Source: Deltaproteobacteria bacterium
GTDB lineage: Bacteria; Desulfobacterota; Dissulfuribacteria; Dissulfuribacterales; UBA5754
Length of the DNA stretch: 37,849 bases
Assembly (NCBI GenBank): GCA_036574075.1
Contig: JAINCN010000025.1
Location: 67,336-105,184 of the forward strand
Direction: 5' to 3'
In this document: positions 1-10,007 of the stretch, piece after piece
How the letters are laid out: every line of letters begins with the position of its first letter
Numbering within the stretch: the stretch's first letter is position 1
Notes under the pieces: generated by a model
Told to the model about the DNA's origin: nothing
What the model saw: the letters and a program-made list of their open reading frames with translations, nothing else
The model's database searches: none
Made by a program: the position numbers and the translations under genes

Positions 1-13
1 CCCTGGATGATCA

Positions 14-29
14 GGGATCATATGATCCC
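14..29. repeat. Perfect 16-bp palindrome over the ubiD stop codon
   Basis: GGGATCAT followed directly by ATGATCCC. It has no loop and spans the stop codon of the UbiD gene. With no spacer and no T-run it is not a good intrinsic terminator; it could be a dimeric-protein binding site or chance. Confidence 0.4.
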
Positions 30-1844
30 GTGTAATGGCCCCCCGGTCGCAGCGAGCCTTTCCACACGACGGGTTATGGCTGGGTCTTCCACAAGGGCTG
101 GAGAGTGATGGGGTTTGGCACGGGCGTCGATGATGAGGGACCCTCGGCATCCCCAGTGTTTGGCCTCGATAAAGGGATCGACGCCGTGGATGTCACGGGC
201 GGGGTCGGACCGGGTGAAGGTCACCCATAGGAAATTTTTGAAGGAACTGGCGCAGAAATTCGCGTCATCTACAATGACGACGAGTGGGAAGCCGGGAAGC
301 CGCTCCGGGGTAAGATGATAAGCAAGCCTTCCGATTCTGGTATTCTCGGATTCATAGTCCTGAAATGGAGGCCCCTGGATCACGAGGATCCCGGGGATGG
401 GTGAGACAGCGGTCCCATAGCCTTCGGGGAGGGTCAGCCCGGCAGGGATCTCGCGCTCCAGAACCCGTTTTTTTTCTCCGGCGGCGGCCATCACGACCTT
501 GGATCCCTCGTTGAGCCCTGTGCCAGTATAGTCCAGGGTATCCATGGTGGTTGAGGTCTGGAAGTGGAGGTCGCGTCTCCAGTCGATCCGTTCGAGTAGA
601 TGGCGGAAAAACGCTGGAATGTCCTGGATGTCGAGGCCTGGCGCGTCTTCGCCCGCCACGATCAGAAGATACTTGGCAAGTGAGCACTGGCCGAAGCCGA
701 GCAGTGCGTTTGCTGTGGTGAGGAGCTCCATTGGACGCCTTTTTTGATAAGGGACGTACCTTTCGCTTCCGATGGCAAGTAGCAGGGGATGGACCCCTGC
801 CGCGTCCACTGCATGGATCGCCTTGAGTCCAGGGATCTCCCTGGGGACGAGCGGGGCCACAAGTTCATGAATGAGTTTCCCAAAGGACGTATCTTCCTGA
901 GGGGGGCGCCCCACGACCGTGAAGGGCCAGACCGCATCCTTCCGGCAGTAAACCGCCTGGACACGGATGAACGGAAACGGGTGGATGAGGCTGTAATAGC
1001 CCAAGTGGTCGCCGAAAGGCCCTTCAGGCCGGGTCTCGTCGGGGTGGACGGTCCCGAGGATGCAGAAGTCGGCATCCGCAGAGATCACGTGGCCGTTCCT
1101 TACGGCATACCGGAATCTTCGCCCCGCCATGAGCCCGGCGAAGAGGACCTCCGGAAGCCCCTCCGGGAGGGGGAGTACGGCCGCGAGGGTGTGAGCGGGC
1201 GGGCCGCCCACAAAGATGCTCACCTTGAGGGGTTTACCGCATGCAAGGGCTGCGGCATGGTGGACCCCGATCCCACGGTGGATCTGGTAGTGAAGGCCGA
1301 TCTCATCCTGTCCATACTCGTTTCCGGCGAGCTGGATCCGGTACATGCCCAGATTGGAGTGGAGGATTCCGGGTCTATCCGGGGCCTCGGAATAGACTTG
1401 GGGAAGGGTGATAAACGGGCCCCCGTCCCTGGGCCAGGAGACGATCGGGGGCAGATCTCCGATGGTGATCCTTTCGGCCAGGACCGGACCGTTTTTTACC
1501 CGTCTCGGAAGGGCATGGGGGGTGTGGAGCAGGGCGGAGATGGTAGAGATGGGGGAGCGGAAGGCGGTTTGCGGGCATGCCTTCAGTGCAAGCAGGCGCC
1601 TCGTCCTGTCTAGGGTGTGCCGGAATATGAACCTGCACCTTTCCATGGTGCCAAAGAGGTTCGAGACCGCCGGGAACCGGCATCCTTCCACCCGCTCGTA
1701 GAGGATGGCAGGCCCTCCTGCCTCCGAGACCCTCCGATGGATCTCCGCCATCTCGAGGTATGGGGAGACGCTCTCCCGGATGCGGACGAGGTGGCCGTTT
1801 CGCTCCAGATCCCGGATGCATTCTGAGAGAGAGCCGTAACTCAT
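18..1844 (-). CDS. UbiD family decarboxylase (prenylated-FMN dependent)
   Basis: A 608-residue protein of the UbiD family. These enzymes use prenylated FMN, made by a UbiX partner, for reversible non-oxidative decarboxylation of aromatic or alpha,beta-unsaturated acids; the classic substrate is a 3-polyprenyl-4-hydroxybenzoate in ubiquinone synthesis. Family signatures visible are SNLFG (61-65), NLGMYR (164-169) and the active-site segment EGPFGDHLGYY (274-284). Length fits the longer bacterial and anaerobic UbiD paralogues rather than the roughly 490-residue E. coli enzyme. The start gives the usual N-terminus (short helix then LERNGHLVRI); I see no good ribosome site. The gene stands alone between the window edge and a tRNA with its own terminator. 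No ubiX, ubiA or menaquinone gene is in view, so the substrate is open: quinone synthesis or anaerobic aromatic metabolism are both possible. Family assignment is strong, substrate unknown. Confidence 0.93.
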   Translation of the reverse strand: MSYGSLSECIRDLERNGHLVRIRESVSPYLEMAEIHRRVSEAGGPAILYERVEGCRFPAVSNLFGTMERCRFIFRHTLDRTRRLLALKACPQTAFRSPISTISALLHTPHALPRRVKNGPVLAERITIGDLPPIVSWPRDGGPFITLPQVYSEAPDRPGILHSNLGMYRIQLAGNEYGQDEIGLHYQIHRGIGVHHAAALACGKPLKVSIFVGGPPAHTLAAVLPLPEGLPEVLFAGLMAGRRFRYAVRNGHVISADADFCILGTVHPDETRPEGPFGDHLGYYSLIHPFPFIRVQAVYCRKDAVWPFTVVGRPPQEDTSFGKLIHELVAPLVPREIPGLKAIHAVDAAGVHPLLLAIGSERYVPYQKRRPMELLTTANALLGFGQCSLAKYLLIVAGEDAPGLDIQDIPAFFRHLLERIDWRRDLHFQTSTTMDTLDYTGTGLNEGSKVVMAAAGEKKRVLEREIPAGLTLPEGYGTAVSPIPGILVIQGPPFQDYESENTRIGRLAYHLTPERLPGFPLVVIVDDANFCASSFKNFLWVTFTRSDPARDIHGVDPFIEAKHWGCRGSLIIDARAKPHHSPALVEDPAITRRVERLAATGGPLHGII

Positions 1845-1877
1845 CTAAATAGCAAGAAAGGTCTGAGTGTGGAAATG

Positions 1878-1905
1878 AAAAAAGGCCAGGTTGTCATGCC
1901 TGACC
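1878..1905 (-). terminator. Rho-independent terminator of tRNA-Glu
   Basis: Read on the minus strand: GGTCAGG, an 8-nt loop, CCTGGCC (7 pairs, one G-U), then six T. It lies just downstream of the tRNA and separates it from the UbiD gene. Confidence 0.75.
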
Positions 1906-1925
1906 CATTGATTGATGTTATGAAA

Positions 1926-2001
1926 TGGCGGTCTCAAGGGGACTCGAACCCCTGTTTCCGGCGTGAGAGGCCAGCGTCCTGGGCCACTAGACGATGAGAC
2001 C
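1926..2001 (-). tRNA. tRNA-Glu (anticodon CTC)
   Basis: Complete 76-nt cloverleaf with encoded CCA. The acceptor stem GGTCTCA/TGAGACC is perfect, the anticodon stem CTGGC/GCCGG carries the loop CTCTCAC (anticodon CTC, decodes GAG), and the T arm is AGGGG-TTCGAGT-CCCCT. Discriminator is G. Confidence 0.96.
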
Positions 2002-2011
2002 GTGTCGTGTG

Positions 2012-2041
2012 AAGGTACTGTGATGATCAGGACCTTGTCAA
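2012..2041 (-). promoter_or_regulatory. sigma70-like promoter for tRNA-Glu
   Basis: Minus strand: -35 TTGACA (2036-2041), 18-bp spacer, -10 TACCTT (2012-2017). The predicted start lies only a few bases before the tRNA. The -10 is weak, but the same TTGACA/TACCTT pair recurs before hrcA. Confidence 0.5.
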
Positions 2042-2078
2042 GGATACCCTTTGAAAGAACCTCGTTTCCCAGAGGGTC

Positions 2079-3974
<1,896 letters not shown>

Positions 3975-4033
3975 ATCATTTCCTCCTGAAATTTTGGGTT
4001 GTGAAAGGTGCTTTCCTTGCCGACAAGACAAAA

Positions 4034-4597
4034 CTAAGCATCCCCGCCCGATTGTCCACCGCCTTCAGGGGGGGGAGATGGTTTTTTGGAAACCGTCACC
4101 AGGGCGGGTCTCAGGACCCGTTCGTGGAGGATGTATCCTCGAAGGAGTTCCTCCACAACGGTGTTTTCCTCATAATCAGGGTGCTCCACAACAGAGAGGG
4201 CCTCGTGGAGGGTGGGGTCGAACCTCTGACCAACGGCTGCAAAGGTCCTGAGTCCGTAGCGTTCGAGGGTCTTCAGATAACCCGTGAGGGTGATTTCAAT
4301 GCCATCAGTCAGTTTTCCGATGTCTCTCGATTCTTTGGCAGAAGAGACCGCCCGTTCCAGGTTGTCGAGAAACGGAAGGAGGTCGTTTGCAAAGGCTGCG
4401 AGGGCATATTTCATATGTTCGGCCTTTTCCCGCTCTATCCTTTTTTTGAAATTGTCGAGTTCTGCAGCAAGCCGCATGACCTTTTCCTGGCAGATCCGGA
4501 GTTCTTCTTCCGCCTCGGCGAGACGGACAGAGAGGTCTTCAGCGGACGCGGTCTGCTCTTCCGGGGCTTGCTGTGCGTCTTTTTTTTCTTCAGTCAT
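4034..4597 (-). CDS. grpE: Nucleotide exchange factor GrpE
   Basis: A 187-residue GrpE: a charged N-terminus, a long heptad helix (about 20-90, with [16 protein letters not shown]) and the beta domain signature around [21 protein letters not shown]. The dimeric protein releases ADP from DnaK. Its ATG overlaps the hrcA stop as ATGA (4594-4597), so translation is probably coupled. It ends about 60 bases before dnaK. Confidence 0.97.
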   Translation of the reverse strand: MTEEKKDAQQAPEEQTASAEDLSVRLAEAEEELRICQEKVMRLAAELDNFKKRIEREKAEHMKYALAAFANDLLPFLDNLERAVSSAKESRDIGKLTDGIEITLTGYLKTLERYGLRTFAAVGQRFDPTLHEALSVVEHPDYEENTVVEELLRGYILHERVLRPALVTVSKKPSPPPEGGGQSGGDA

Positions 4598-5652
4598 GGG
4601 TAAAACTCCTGTAGCTTCTTTCTGATGACATTTCGGGTGTATTCCACAAGGGCGATGACCCGGGGGTAGTTCATGCGGACAGGGCCGATCACCCCGATGC
4701 CACCGAGGGGTGTATCCTTTTTGTCGTAGGGGGCAAGGACCATGGAGCAGCGGGGGACGTCACGTCCCAGTTCCTCAGGGCCGATGAAGATCTGGACGTC
4801 CTCCTTTTCGAGGCAACGGTCGAGGAGGATGATGAGGTTCTGTTTCTCCTCGAGTGCCTGAAGCAGGCCCCGCAACCTCTGGTTTCTGAAAAATTCGGGC
4901 TGGTTGAGGAGGTTTGGGCGGCCGCTCACAAAGACGTCCTGGGTATCGATGGACGAATGGTTGTGCGGCTGGGCGACGTCGAGGAGGGACGAGATCACCC
5001 GTTTGTCGTTTTCTAGCTCACGGGAAAGGGTTTCCCTGACCTCTTCCAGATCCATTTGAGAGAGTGCCGCATTCAGGAGGTGGGAGAGGCGTTCGAGACG
5101 CTCCTCAGTGATGTCCCAGGGAAGTCGGACCGTCCTGTTTTCCACAAAGCCCGTCTCAGAGACGATCACGACGAGGACCACAGATGGACGGATTCGAATG
5201 AATTCCACGTGTTTCGGGGTAGTCCGGCCGCTTTTGGGGGAACTCGCCACTGCGGCGTGGCCCGTGAATGCGGCAAGGATCTCGACGCTCTTCTTGAGGG
5301 TGGATGCCAAGTCCTCGCAGCGCAGGAGAAGGGCCTTCTCAATGGTCTCCTGATCCTCGAGGGAGAGTTCGCGGGTCTCGATGAGATGCTCGATGAAGTA
5401 TCTCAACCCGGCCTCGGTGGGAAGTCTCCCAGCGGAGGTATGGGGTTGGGTGAGGTAACCCAGTTCCTCCAGATCGGACATGGCATTTCTGATGGTGGCG
5501 GCACTGAGACCAAAGCGGGTCATCTTGGAGATCGTCCTGGACCCGACGGGCTCGGCGGTTTCGATGTAAATCTGGATGATCGCCCTGAGGATCTCGCGGC
5601 TACGATCGGAAAGACAATCCCTTGTGTCTGTCGTTTTCGTTTTGGGCGGCAT
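4594..5652 (-). CDS. hrcA: Heat-inducible transcription repressor HrcA
   Basis: A 352-residue HrcA. An N-terminal winged helix (about 10-90, with RTISKMTRFGLSAATIRNAM and LEELGYLTQPHTSAGRLPT) is followed by the GAF-like dimerisation region and the C-terminal GIGVIGPVRMNYPRVIALVEY signature. HrcA binds CIRCE operators to repress heat-shock genes and depends on GroEL for activity in studied species. First gene of hrcA-grpE-dnaK; a CIRCE element lies 6 bases upstream of its start, so the operon is self-repressed. Confidence 0.98.
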   Translation of the reverse strand: MPPKTKTTDTRDCLSDRSREILRAIIQIYIETAEPVGSRTISKMTRFGLSAATIRNAMSDLEELGYLTQPHTSAGRLPTEAGLRYFIEHLIETRELSLEDQETIEKALLLRCEDLASTLKKSVEILAAFTGHAAVASSPKSGRTTPKHVEFIRIRPSVVLVVIVSETGFVENRTVRLPWDITEERLERLSHLLNAALSQMDLEEVRETLSRELENDKRVISSLLDVAQPHNHSSIDTQDVFVSGRPNLLNQPEFFRNQRLRGLLQALEEKQNLIILLDRCLEKEDVQIFIGPEELGRDVPRCSMVLAPYDKKDTPLGGIGVIGPVRMNYPRVIALVEYTRNVIRKKLQEFYP

Positions 5653-5658
5653 GGCCTT

Positions 5659-5685
5659 TTAGCACTCTCTGCATACGAGTGCCAA
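5659..5685 (-). promoter_or_regulatory. CIRCE operator
   Basis: TTAGCACTC, a 9-base spacer, then GAGTGCCAA: the 9-9-9 CIRCE inverted repeat with a single departure from the consensus (C for T in the right arm). It sits between the promoter and the hrcA start, in the predicted 5' leader. Confidence 0.96.
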
Positions 5686-5687
5686 GG

Positions 5688-5716
5688 AAGGTAATGTCCA
5701 CCCGCCGGGATGTCAA
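5688..5716 (-). promoter_or_regulatory. sigma70-like promoter of hrcA-grpE-dnaK
   Basis: Minus strand: perfect -35 TTGACA (5711-5716), 17-bp spacer, -10 TACCTT (5688-5693). Transcription would begin at the CIRCE element, the usual arrangement. Confidence 0.6.
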
Positions 5717-5724
5717 TGTAAAGC

Positions 5725-5804
5725 CTGAATCCGTGAGAACGGAACAAATACATAGGCGGCCTGCCTGTGCCAGGCACGGCAGACAGATCGGCTCATGGAT
5801 TCAG
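5725..5804. repeat. Family A repeat, short form (A1a)
   Basis: CTGAATCCGTGAG (5725-5737) and its near-complement CTCATGGATTCAG (5792-5804) enclose a G+C-rich core containing CTGCCTGTGCCAGGCACGG. The same core recurs at 11,299-11,367. It lies directly upstream of the hrcA promoter. Confidence 0.75.
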
Positions 5805-5864
5805 GAAAAGGGCGCCATCAATGTTGAATATACGTTCATTTTCGATTAAGTGAATGCGTTCAAC

Positions 5865-5989
5865 CTGAACGCCGTGAGCCTGCGGCCTAGGCATGTATGG
5901 ATGGGGGCTATTTGCCGCATGAAACAAATACCCCGGCCCGTAGGCTCACGGATTCAGGTGAATATCGGGCGCATAACCCACGGATTCAG
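5865..5989. repeat. Family A repeat, rearranged partial copy (A1b)
   Basis: Begins with CTGAACGCCGTGAG and ends with CTCACGGATTCAG (5945-5957), followed by a further CACGGATTCAG at 5979-5989. The right part is the reverse complement of the left part of the full copies (CGGCAAATAGCC and GGGGTATTTGT segments), so this is an inverted, internally deleted copy. With A1a it fills most of the 364-bp gap between hrcA and the next gene. Confidence 0.7.
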
Positions 5990-6016
5990 GTTATATCTCG
6001 CTAAGGGAGGGTCTTC

Positions 6017-7027
6017 ATGGAAAGCGGAGGGACGAAGAGGAAGGGCATGGGTATCCTTTTGTGCGTCATGGTCCTTTTTGTGTGCGCATGCTGGGAGGTA
6101 TGGCACGTCAGGGCTGCACATGCCGGCGGAGGCGGCGCCTATCCCAACGGAGCCGAAGGGTTCCTCGTGGGGGCTGCGCCTCCTCCAGGAATCACGTTCG
6201 TCAATTACCTCTATTACTATCATGCCAACGAGATGATGGACGATGACGGAAATGGAAACCCGGCATTTGACGAGATATCGGTCTGGGCAGAGGTGGCGCG
6301 CTTCATCTGGATCTCCAAGGCCCAGTTTCTCGGGGCAAACTACGGCCAGCACGTCTTCTTCCTCGCCACTGACACAGACCTTGATTTCACGGTCCCATTT
6401 GGCCCAGAGGGAGATCGACATTATCACAGCACAGACATCCCCTACGTCATCTGGTCGCCATGCCTCCTGACGTGGCATCTGCTTGAGGGAAGGCTCCACA
6501 TGGTCCTCGACGTGGCGGATCTCTACATCCCCCTTTCAAACGAGGACAAGAACGACCCCTCTTCCCTCGGGCGAAACTTCTGGACCATCGAGCCGGTCTT
6601 CGCTGTCACGTGGCTCCCGGCCCCGGCCATCGAGTTCTCAGCCAAGTTCATGTACGATTTCAACACCCGTCAGGACGATTTTCTTCCCGGCCCCCCGGTT
6701 AACCTCGACCGCACGCCGGGTGACGAGTTTCACGTGGATTTCGCCACGTCTTATGCCATTCAGCCCAATCTGCGTCTCGGGGTGAGCGGCTATTACTACC
6801 GCCAGGTGGAGGACGACGACTATCACGGTCTCGACGCCTTTGCCGAACCGCTTCGCGCCGCCCTCGAAGGGATGGAAGGCGCCCAGTCCAGGGTCTGGGC
6901 CCTCGGGCCCGGGGTCTGGTATCAGCACGGGAACATGATGGCGGAGTTCCGGACCCAGTTCGAGTTCGAGGCCCGGAACAAGACCGAAGGCACCAACGCC
7001 TGGCTCAAGTTCTATTACGTTTTTTAA
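6017..7027 (+). CDS. Outer-membrane beta-barrel protein, SphA/MetA-like (Phenol_MetA_deg type)
   Basis: A 336-residue protein with a basic N-terminus, a hydrophobic signal segment (about 11-28) and a likely cleavage after AAHA. The mature part alternates hydrophobic and polar residues in beta-strand fashion, with motifs seen in the family once named for a phenol meta-pathway protein: [60 protein letters not shown]. It ends in Phe, the outer-membrane assembly signal. GGGAGG precedes the ATG by 6 bases. Members are presumed outer-membrane channels for hydrophobic compounds, but few are tested. It is followed after 10 bases by the TrpB-like gene, suggesting co-transcription without an obvious functional link. 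Confidence 0.75.
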   Translation: MESGGTKRKGMGILLCVMVLFVCACWEVWHVRAAHAGGGGAYPNGAEGFLVGAAPPPGITFVNYLYYYHANEMMDDDGNGNPAFDEISVWAEVARFIWISKAQFLGANYGQHVFFLATDTDLDFTVPFGPEGDRHYHSTDIPYVIWSPCLLTWHLLEGRLHMVLDVADLYIPLSNEDKNDPSSLGRNFWTIEPVFAVTWLPAPAIEFSAKFMYDFNTRQDDFLPGPPVNLDRTPGDEFHVDFATSYAIQPNLRLGVSGYYYRQVEDDDYHGLDAFAEPLRAALEGMEGAQSRVWALGPGVWYQHGNMMAEFRTQFEFEARNKTEGTNAWLKFYYVF

Positions 7028-7037
7028 GGAGATGACC

Positions 7038-8408
7038 ATGAATGACAGTTACAAGATCTTCCTTTCGGAAAAGGAGTTGCCTGAAGCCTGGTACAACATC
7101 CTTCCGGATCTGCCCACACCCCTTGCCCCCCCGCTTCATCCCAAGACCGGGCAACCCGTCACCCCTGACGATCTGAAGCCCATCTTTCCGGACGCCCTCA
7201 TCGCCCAGGAGGTGAGCGCAGAGAGGTGGATCGAGATCCCAGGCCCGGTCCGTGACGTCCTCAAGCTCTGGAGGCCGAGCCCTTTGCACCGGGCCCGCAA
7301 CTTTGAAAAGGCCCTCAAAACCCCGGCCCGGATCTATTACAAGAACGAGGGCGTGAGTCCACCTGGCAGTCACAAGCCGAACACCGCAGTAGCTCAGGCC
7401 TATTACAACAAGGAGGCGGGTATCAAAAGGCTCGCCACCGAGACGGGCGCTGGCCAGTGGGGAAGCGCCCTTTCCTTCGCCTGTCAGCTCTTCGGAATGA
7501 AGTGTACGGTCTACATGGTGAAGGTGAGCTACGAGCAGAAGCCCTATCGCCGCATCCTTATGAATGTCTGGGGTGGAGAGGTCTTTCCGTCGCCCACGGA
7601 GAGGACCAACTCGGGCCGTGCCATCCTGGCAAAAAATCCAGATTCCAAAGGCAGCCTAGGGATAGCCATCTCCGAGGCCGTGGAGGACGCGGCCACCCAC
7701 GAGGATACGAACTACGCCCTCGGTAGCGTTCTCAACCACGTTCTTCTGCACCAGACCGTCATCGGTCTCGAGACCCAGAAGCAACTGGCACTGGCCGAGG
7801 AAAAGGCCGACATCCTCATCGGATGTGTTGGAGGAGGGTCCAATTTCGGCGGATTCTGCGTCCCCTTCGCCAGGGACAAGATCCAGGGGAAGACCGATTG
7901 CGAGATCATCGCCGTTGAACCCAAGTCCTGTCCCACCCTCACGAAGGGGGCTTATCAGTACGATTACGGGGACACGGTTGGGCTCACACCCCTCCTTCTC
8001 ATGCATACCCTCGGCCACTCCTTCGAGCCTCCTGGTATTCACGCAGGCGGCCTCCGGTATCATGGAGACGCGCCGGTCCTCTGCAATCTCGTCCACAACG
8101 GGGTGATCAAGGCCCGGGCCTATACCCAGAACCCGGTCTTCGAGGCCTCTGTCCTATTCGCCCGCACCGAGGGTATCATCCCTGCCCCGGAGACCTCCCA
8201 TGCCATTCGGGCCGTCATGGACGAGGCATTGAGGTGCAAGGAGACCGGAGAGGAGAAATGCATCGTCTGCTGTTTCAGCGGCCACGGGCATTTCGATCTT
8301 GCCGCGTACGACGACTACCTCGGGGGAAGGCTCGTGGACTATGAGTATCCCGAGGAAAAGATCAGAGAGGCCCTGGCGGATCTGCCAAAGTTTCCGACCG
8401 GGATCTAA
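7038..8408 (+). CDS. Tryptophan synthase beta-like protein, TrpB2 type
   Basis: A 456-residue pyridoxal-phosphate enzyme of the TrpB2 class, which is longer than TrpB1 and usually found away from trpA. The PLP lysine lies in [10 protein letters not shown] (Lys113) and the phosphate-binding loop in [11 protein letters not shown]; the C-terminus has [14 protein letters not shown] and the [10 protein letters not shown] segment. It would condense indole (or a related nucleophile) with serine. The ATG at 7038 is preferred over the one at 7032 because AAGGAG (7026-7031) abuts the latter and sits 6 bases from the former. No trpA or other trp gene is nearby, so a salvage role for free indole or O-phosphoserine use is inference. 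Confidence 0.92.
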   Translation: MNDSYKIFLSEKELPEAWYNILPDLPTPLAPPLHPKTGQPVTPDDLKPIFPDALIAQEVSAERWIEIPGPVRDVLKLWRPSPLHRARNFEKALKTPARIYYKNEGVSPPGSHKPNTAVAQAYYNKEAGIKRLATETGAGQWGSALSFACQLFGMKCTVYMVKVSYEQKPYRRILMNVWGGEVFPSPTERTNSGRAILAKNPDSKGSLGIAISEAVEDAATHEDTNYALGSVLNHVLLHQTVIGLETQKQLALAEEKADILIGCVGGGSNFGGFCVPFARDKIQGKTDCEIIAVEPKSCPTLTKGAYQYDYGDTVGLTPLLLMHTLGHSFEPPGIHAGGLRYHGDAPVLCNLVHNGVIKARAYTQNPVFEASVLFARTEGIIPAPETSHAIRAVMDEALRCKETGEEKCIVCCFSGHGHFDLAAYDDYLGGRLVDYEYPEEKIREALADLPKFPTGI

Positions 8409-8425
8409 GTTCCATTGGTGGAGCG

Positions 8426-8449
8426 GGGGCCGCCCCGTGGGGCGGCCCC
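8426..8449 (+). terminator. Strong G+C hairpin between the trpB-like and LOG genes
   Basis: GGGGCCGCCCC-GT-GGGGCGGCCCC, a perfect 11-base inverted repeat starting 17 bases after the trpB-like stop codon. There is no T-run, so it may be a Rho-assisted stop, an RNA 3'-end stabiliser or an attenuator for the next gene. Confidence 0.5.
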
Positions 8450-8465
8450 ATTCCCTGCACACTGC

Positions 8466-9344
8466 ATGAGCTATCAGAAAAAATTGTTTCCCTCCGCCCG
8501 GGAGGATGTGGAGGCGGCTGGAGCGCCCCGGCCTTCGCCCCAGACCCTTTCCCCCACATACCGACTCGCATTCTCCGACCCTGCCTTTCTCCTGAGGGAC
8601 GAGCTGAGGCCTGTCAGGCTCCAGCTCGAACTCTTGAAGCCTGAGCTCACATTTCAGGAGAAGGGGATCGAGGCGACCATCGTGGTCTTCGGAAGCGCCC
8701 GCATACTTGCCCCAGAGGCAGCGCGTAAGGCACTCGAAGAGGCGGAGAAGAGATTGGGAGACGTGTCTGGAGACGGGACGGCCGGTCTCGACGTGGAGAT
8801 GGCCCGAAGGCGTCTCGAGCAGTCCCGGTATTATGACGAGGCCCGTAGGTTCGCAAGGATTGCATCCAAAAAAGGTCATCGGACGGCGGACGGACGGTTT
8901 TACGTGATGACAGGTGGAGGTCCGGGGATCATGGAGGCAGCAAACCGTGGGGCGCACGAGGCAGGGGCCGAGAGTATCGGCCTCAACATAATGATCCCCC
9001 ACGAGCAGGCCCCGAATCCTTACATCACCCCGGAGCTCTGTTTCCAGTTCCATTACTTCGCCATCCGCAAGATGCACTTTCTCATGCGGGCCGTGGCGCT
9101 TGTGGCATTCCCAGGAGGATTCGGGACATTCGACGAGGTCTTCGAGACCCTCACACTCATACAGACAGGCAAGATAACCCGGATCCCTGTCATACTTTTC
9201 GGCAGGGAATTCTGGGAGAAGGCCGTGGATTTCGCGTTTCTTGTCCGCGAGGGCATGATCTCATCCCAGGATCTCGATCTTTTCGAATACGCCGAGACCG
9301 CGGAAGAGGCCTGCGAGAAGATCACCCGTTTTTACTGGGGGTGA
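8466..9344 (+). CDS. LOG family protein (putative nucleoside-monophosphate phosphoribohydrolase)
   Basis: A 292-residue Rossmann-fold protein of the LOG/lysine-decarboxylase-like family. The nucleotide-binding motifs are intact: TGGGPGIMEAANRGA and FPGGFGTFDEVFE (the PGGxGTxxE signature); an N-terminal extension of about 60 residues is seen in many bacterial members. Proven members hydrolyse nucleoside 5'-monophosphates, including cytokinin forms, to base plus ribose 5-phosphate; the older lysine decarboxylase label is wrong. The start is uncertain: ATG at 8466 lacks a clear ribosome site, and a TTG at 8415 also keeps the frame but would put the hairpin inside the gene. It follows the trpB-like gene by 57 bases. 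Confidence 0.85.
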   Translation: MSYQKKLFPSAREDVEAAGAPRPSPQTLSPTYRLAFSDPAFLLRDELRPVRLQLELLKPELTFQEKGIEATIVVFGSARILAPEAARKALEEAEKRLGDVSGDGTAGLDVEMARRRLEQSRYYDEARRFARIASKKGHRTADGRFYVMTGGGPGIMEAANRGAHEAGAESIGLNIMIPHEQAPNPYITPELCFQFHYFAIRKMHFLMRAVALVAFPGGFGTFDEVFETLTLIQTGKITRIPVILFGREFWEKAVDFAFLVREGMISSQDLDLFEYAETAEEACEKITRFYWG

Positions 9345-9403
9345 AGGTCTGTCCAAGCGGGTGTCTTCGTCCTGTATCCGTCAGTTCGATAGCTGCAAGG
9401 AAG

Positions 9404-9562
9404 GGGAGGGGGTGCGGGGCAGTGCCTCATCGGCCGGATAACCGCTTTGGTGATGCAACTGCCTTTTCGGCCGTTGACGCGAGGTGCCATGCAAGGCCCT
9501 GCGGCCGCCTGCCCTGGCTTTCTGGATCCGGCCTGATTCAGCACTACCCCGCACCACCTCCC
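9404..9562 (+). repeat. Family B repeat, left hairpin (L1)
   Basis: Outer arms GGTGCGGGGCAGTGC (9411-9425) and GCACTACCCCGCACC (9541-9555), extended by GGGAGG/CCTCCC, enclose a roughly 115-nt core starting CGGCCGGATAACCGCTTTGG and ending CTTTCTGGATCCGGCC. Near-identical copies lie at 22,954 and 23,204. No coding gene: short frames here differ between copies. Followed by a linker with a small hairpin (AAACC...GGTTT) leading to R1. With R1 it fills most of 9,345-9,863. Confidence 0.88.
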
Positions 9563-9630
9563 TGGATTACATGGGCGTACAGCAAACCTTACACGAGGGT
9601 TTGGACGGATGGGTGCACGGCGCAAGTGGA

Positions 9631-9788
9631 GGCTGGTGGGGCGGGCCGTTGTGGAGGCGGGCGGATCCAGAAAGCCAGGGTAAGCGGGCACCGGGCCTTG
9701 CATGGCACCTTGCGTCCTCGGACAAGACAGCCGCTATATTGCCAAAGCGGTTATCCGCCCGCCGGAACAACGGCCCGCCCCACCAGCC
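9631..9788 (+). repeat. Family B repeat, right hairpin (R1)
   Basis: A 158-nt element whose outer 22 bases (9631-9652, beginning GGCTGGTGGGGCGGGCC) are exactly complementary to 9767-9788. A GGA/GGA internal loop follows, then a second perfect 11-bp stem (GGCGGGCGGAT with ATCCGCCCGCC), then an 86-nt apical region. That region is, in reverse complement, clearly related to the core of L1 (AACCGCTTTGG, AAGGTGCCATGCAAGGC, CTGGCTTTCTGGATCC shared). Copies at 23,433 and, inverted, 37,662. Confidence 0.9.
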
Positions 9789-9863
9789 GATTGCCATGAT
9801 GCGGGTCCTCTGTGTCATGAAACCGGACAGTTTGTTTGCTCCCAACAGCTTTCAACGCAAGCC

Positions 9864-9892
9864 TTGCCGGAGTATGGCCTCCATCCTATAAT
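9864..9892 (+). promoter_or_regulatory. sigma70-like promoter for tRNA-Ala
   Basis: -35 TTGCCG (9864-9869), 17-bp spacer, perfect -10 TATAAT (9887-9892). The expected start is about 10 bases before the tRNA. Confidence 0.75.
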
Positions 9893-9910
9893 GACCATCC
9901 ATTCCCTGGT

Positions 9911-9986
9911 GGGGATGTAGCTCAGCTGGGAGAGCGCCACGTTCGCAACGTGGAAGTCAGGGGTTCGAATCCCCTCATCTCCACCA
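9911..9986 (+). tRNA. tRNA-Ala (anticodon CGC)
   Basis: Complete 76-nt cloverleaf with encoded CCA. The acceptor is GGGGATG/CATCTCC with one G-T pair, the anticodon stem CCACG/CGTGG carries loop TTCGCAA (anticodon CGC, decodes GCG), and the T arm is AGGGG-TTCGAAT-CCCCT. Discriminator A. Confidence 0.96.
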
Positions 9987-10007
9987 TTTCCCCCTCACCT
10001 GTTCTCC

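Noticed and set aside
3975-4031. Longer N-terminus for DnaK
   Set aside because: The extra 19 residues have no family match and cover the ribosome site that serves the standard start at 3974.
9404-9788. Family B as integron attC sites
   Set aside because: The hairpins are long and imperfectly palindromic like attC, but I found no RYYYAAC/GTTRRRY core pair at the ends and no cassette genes or integrase.
9341-9891. Several open frames of 90-150 residues in the family B repeats (also at 22,772-23,764 and 37,634-37,849)
   Set aside because: They occur on both strands, their starts and ends shift between repeat copies, and the similarity between copies is explained by the hairpins themselves.
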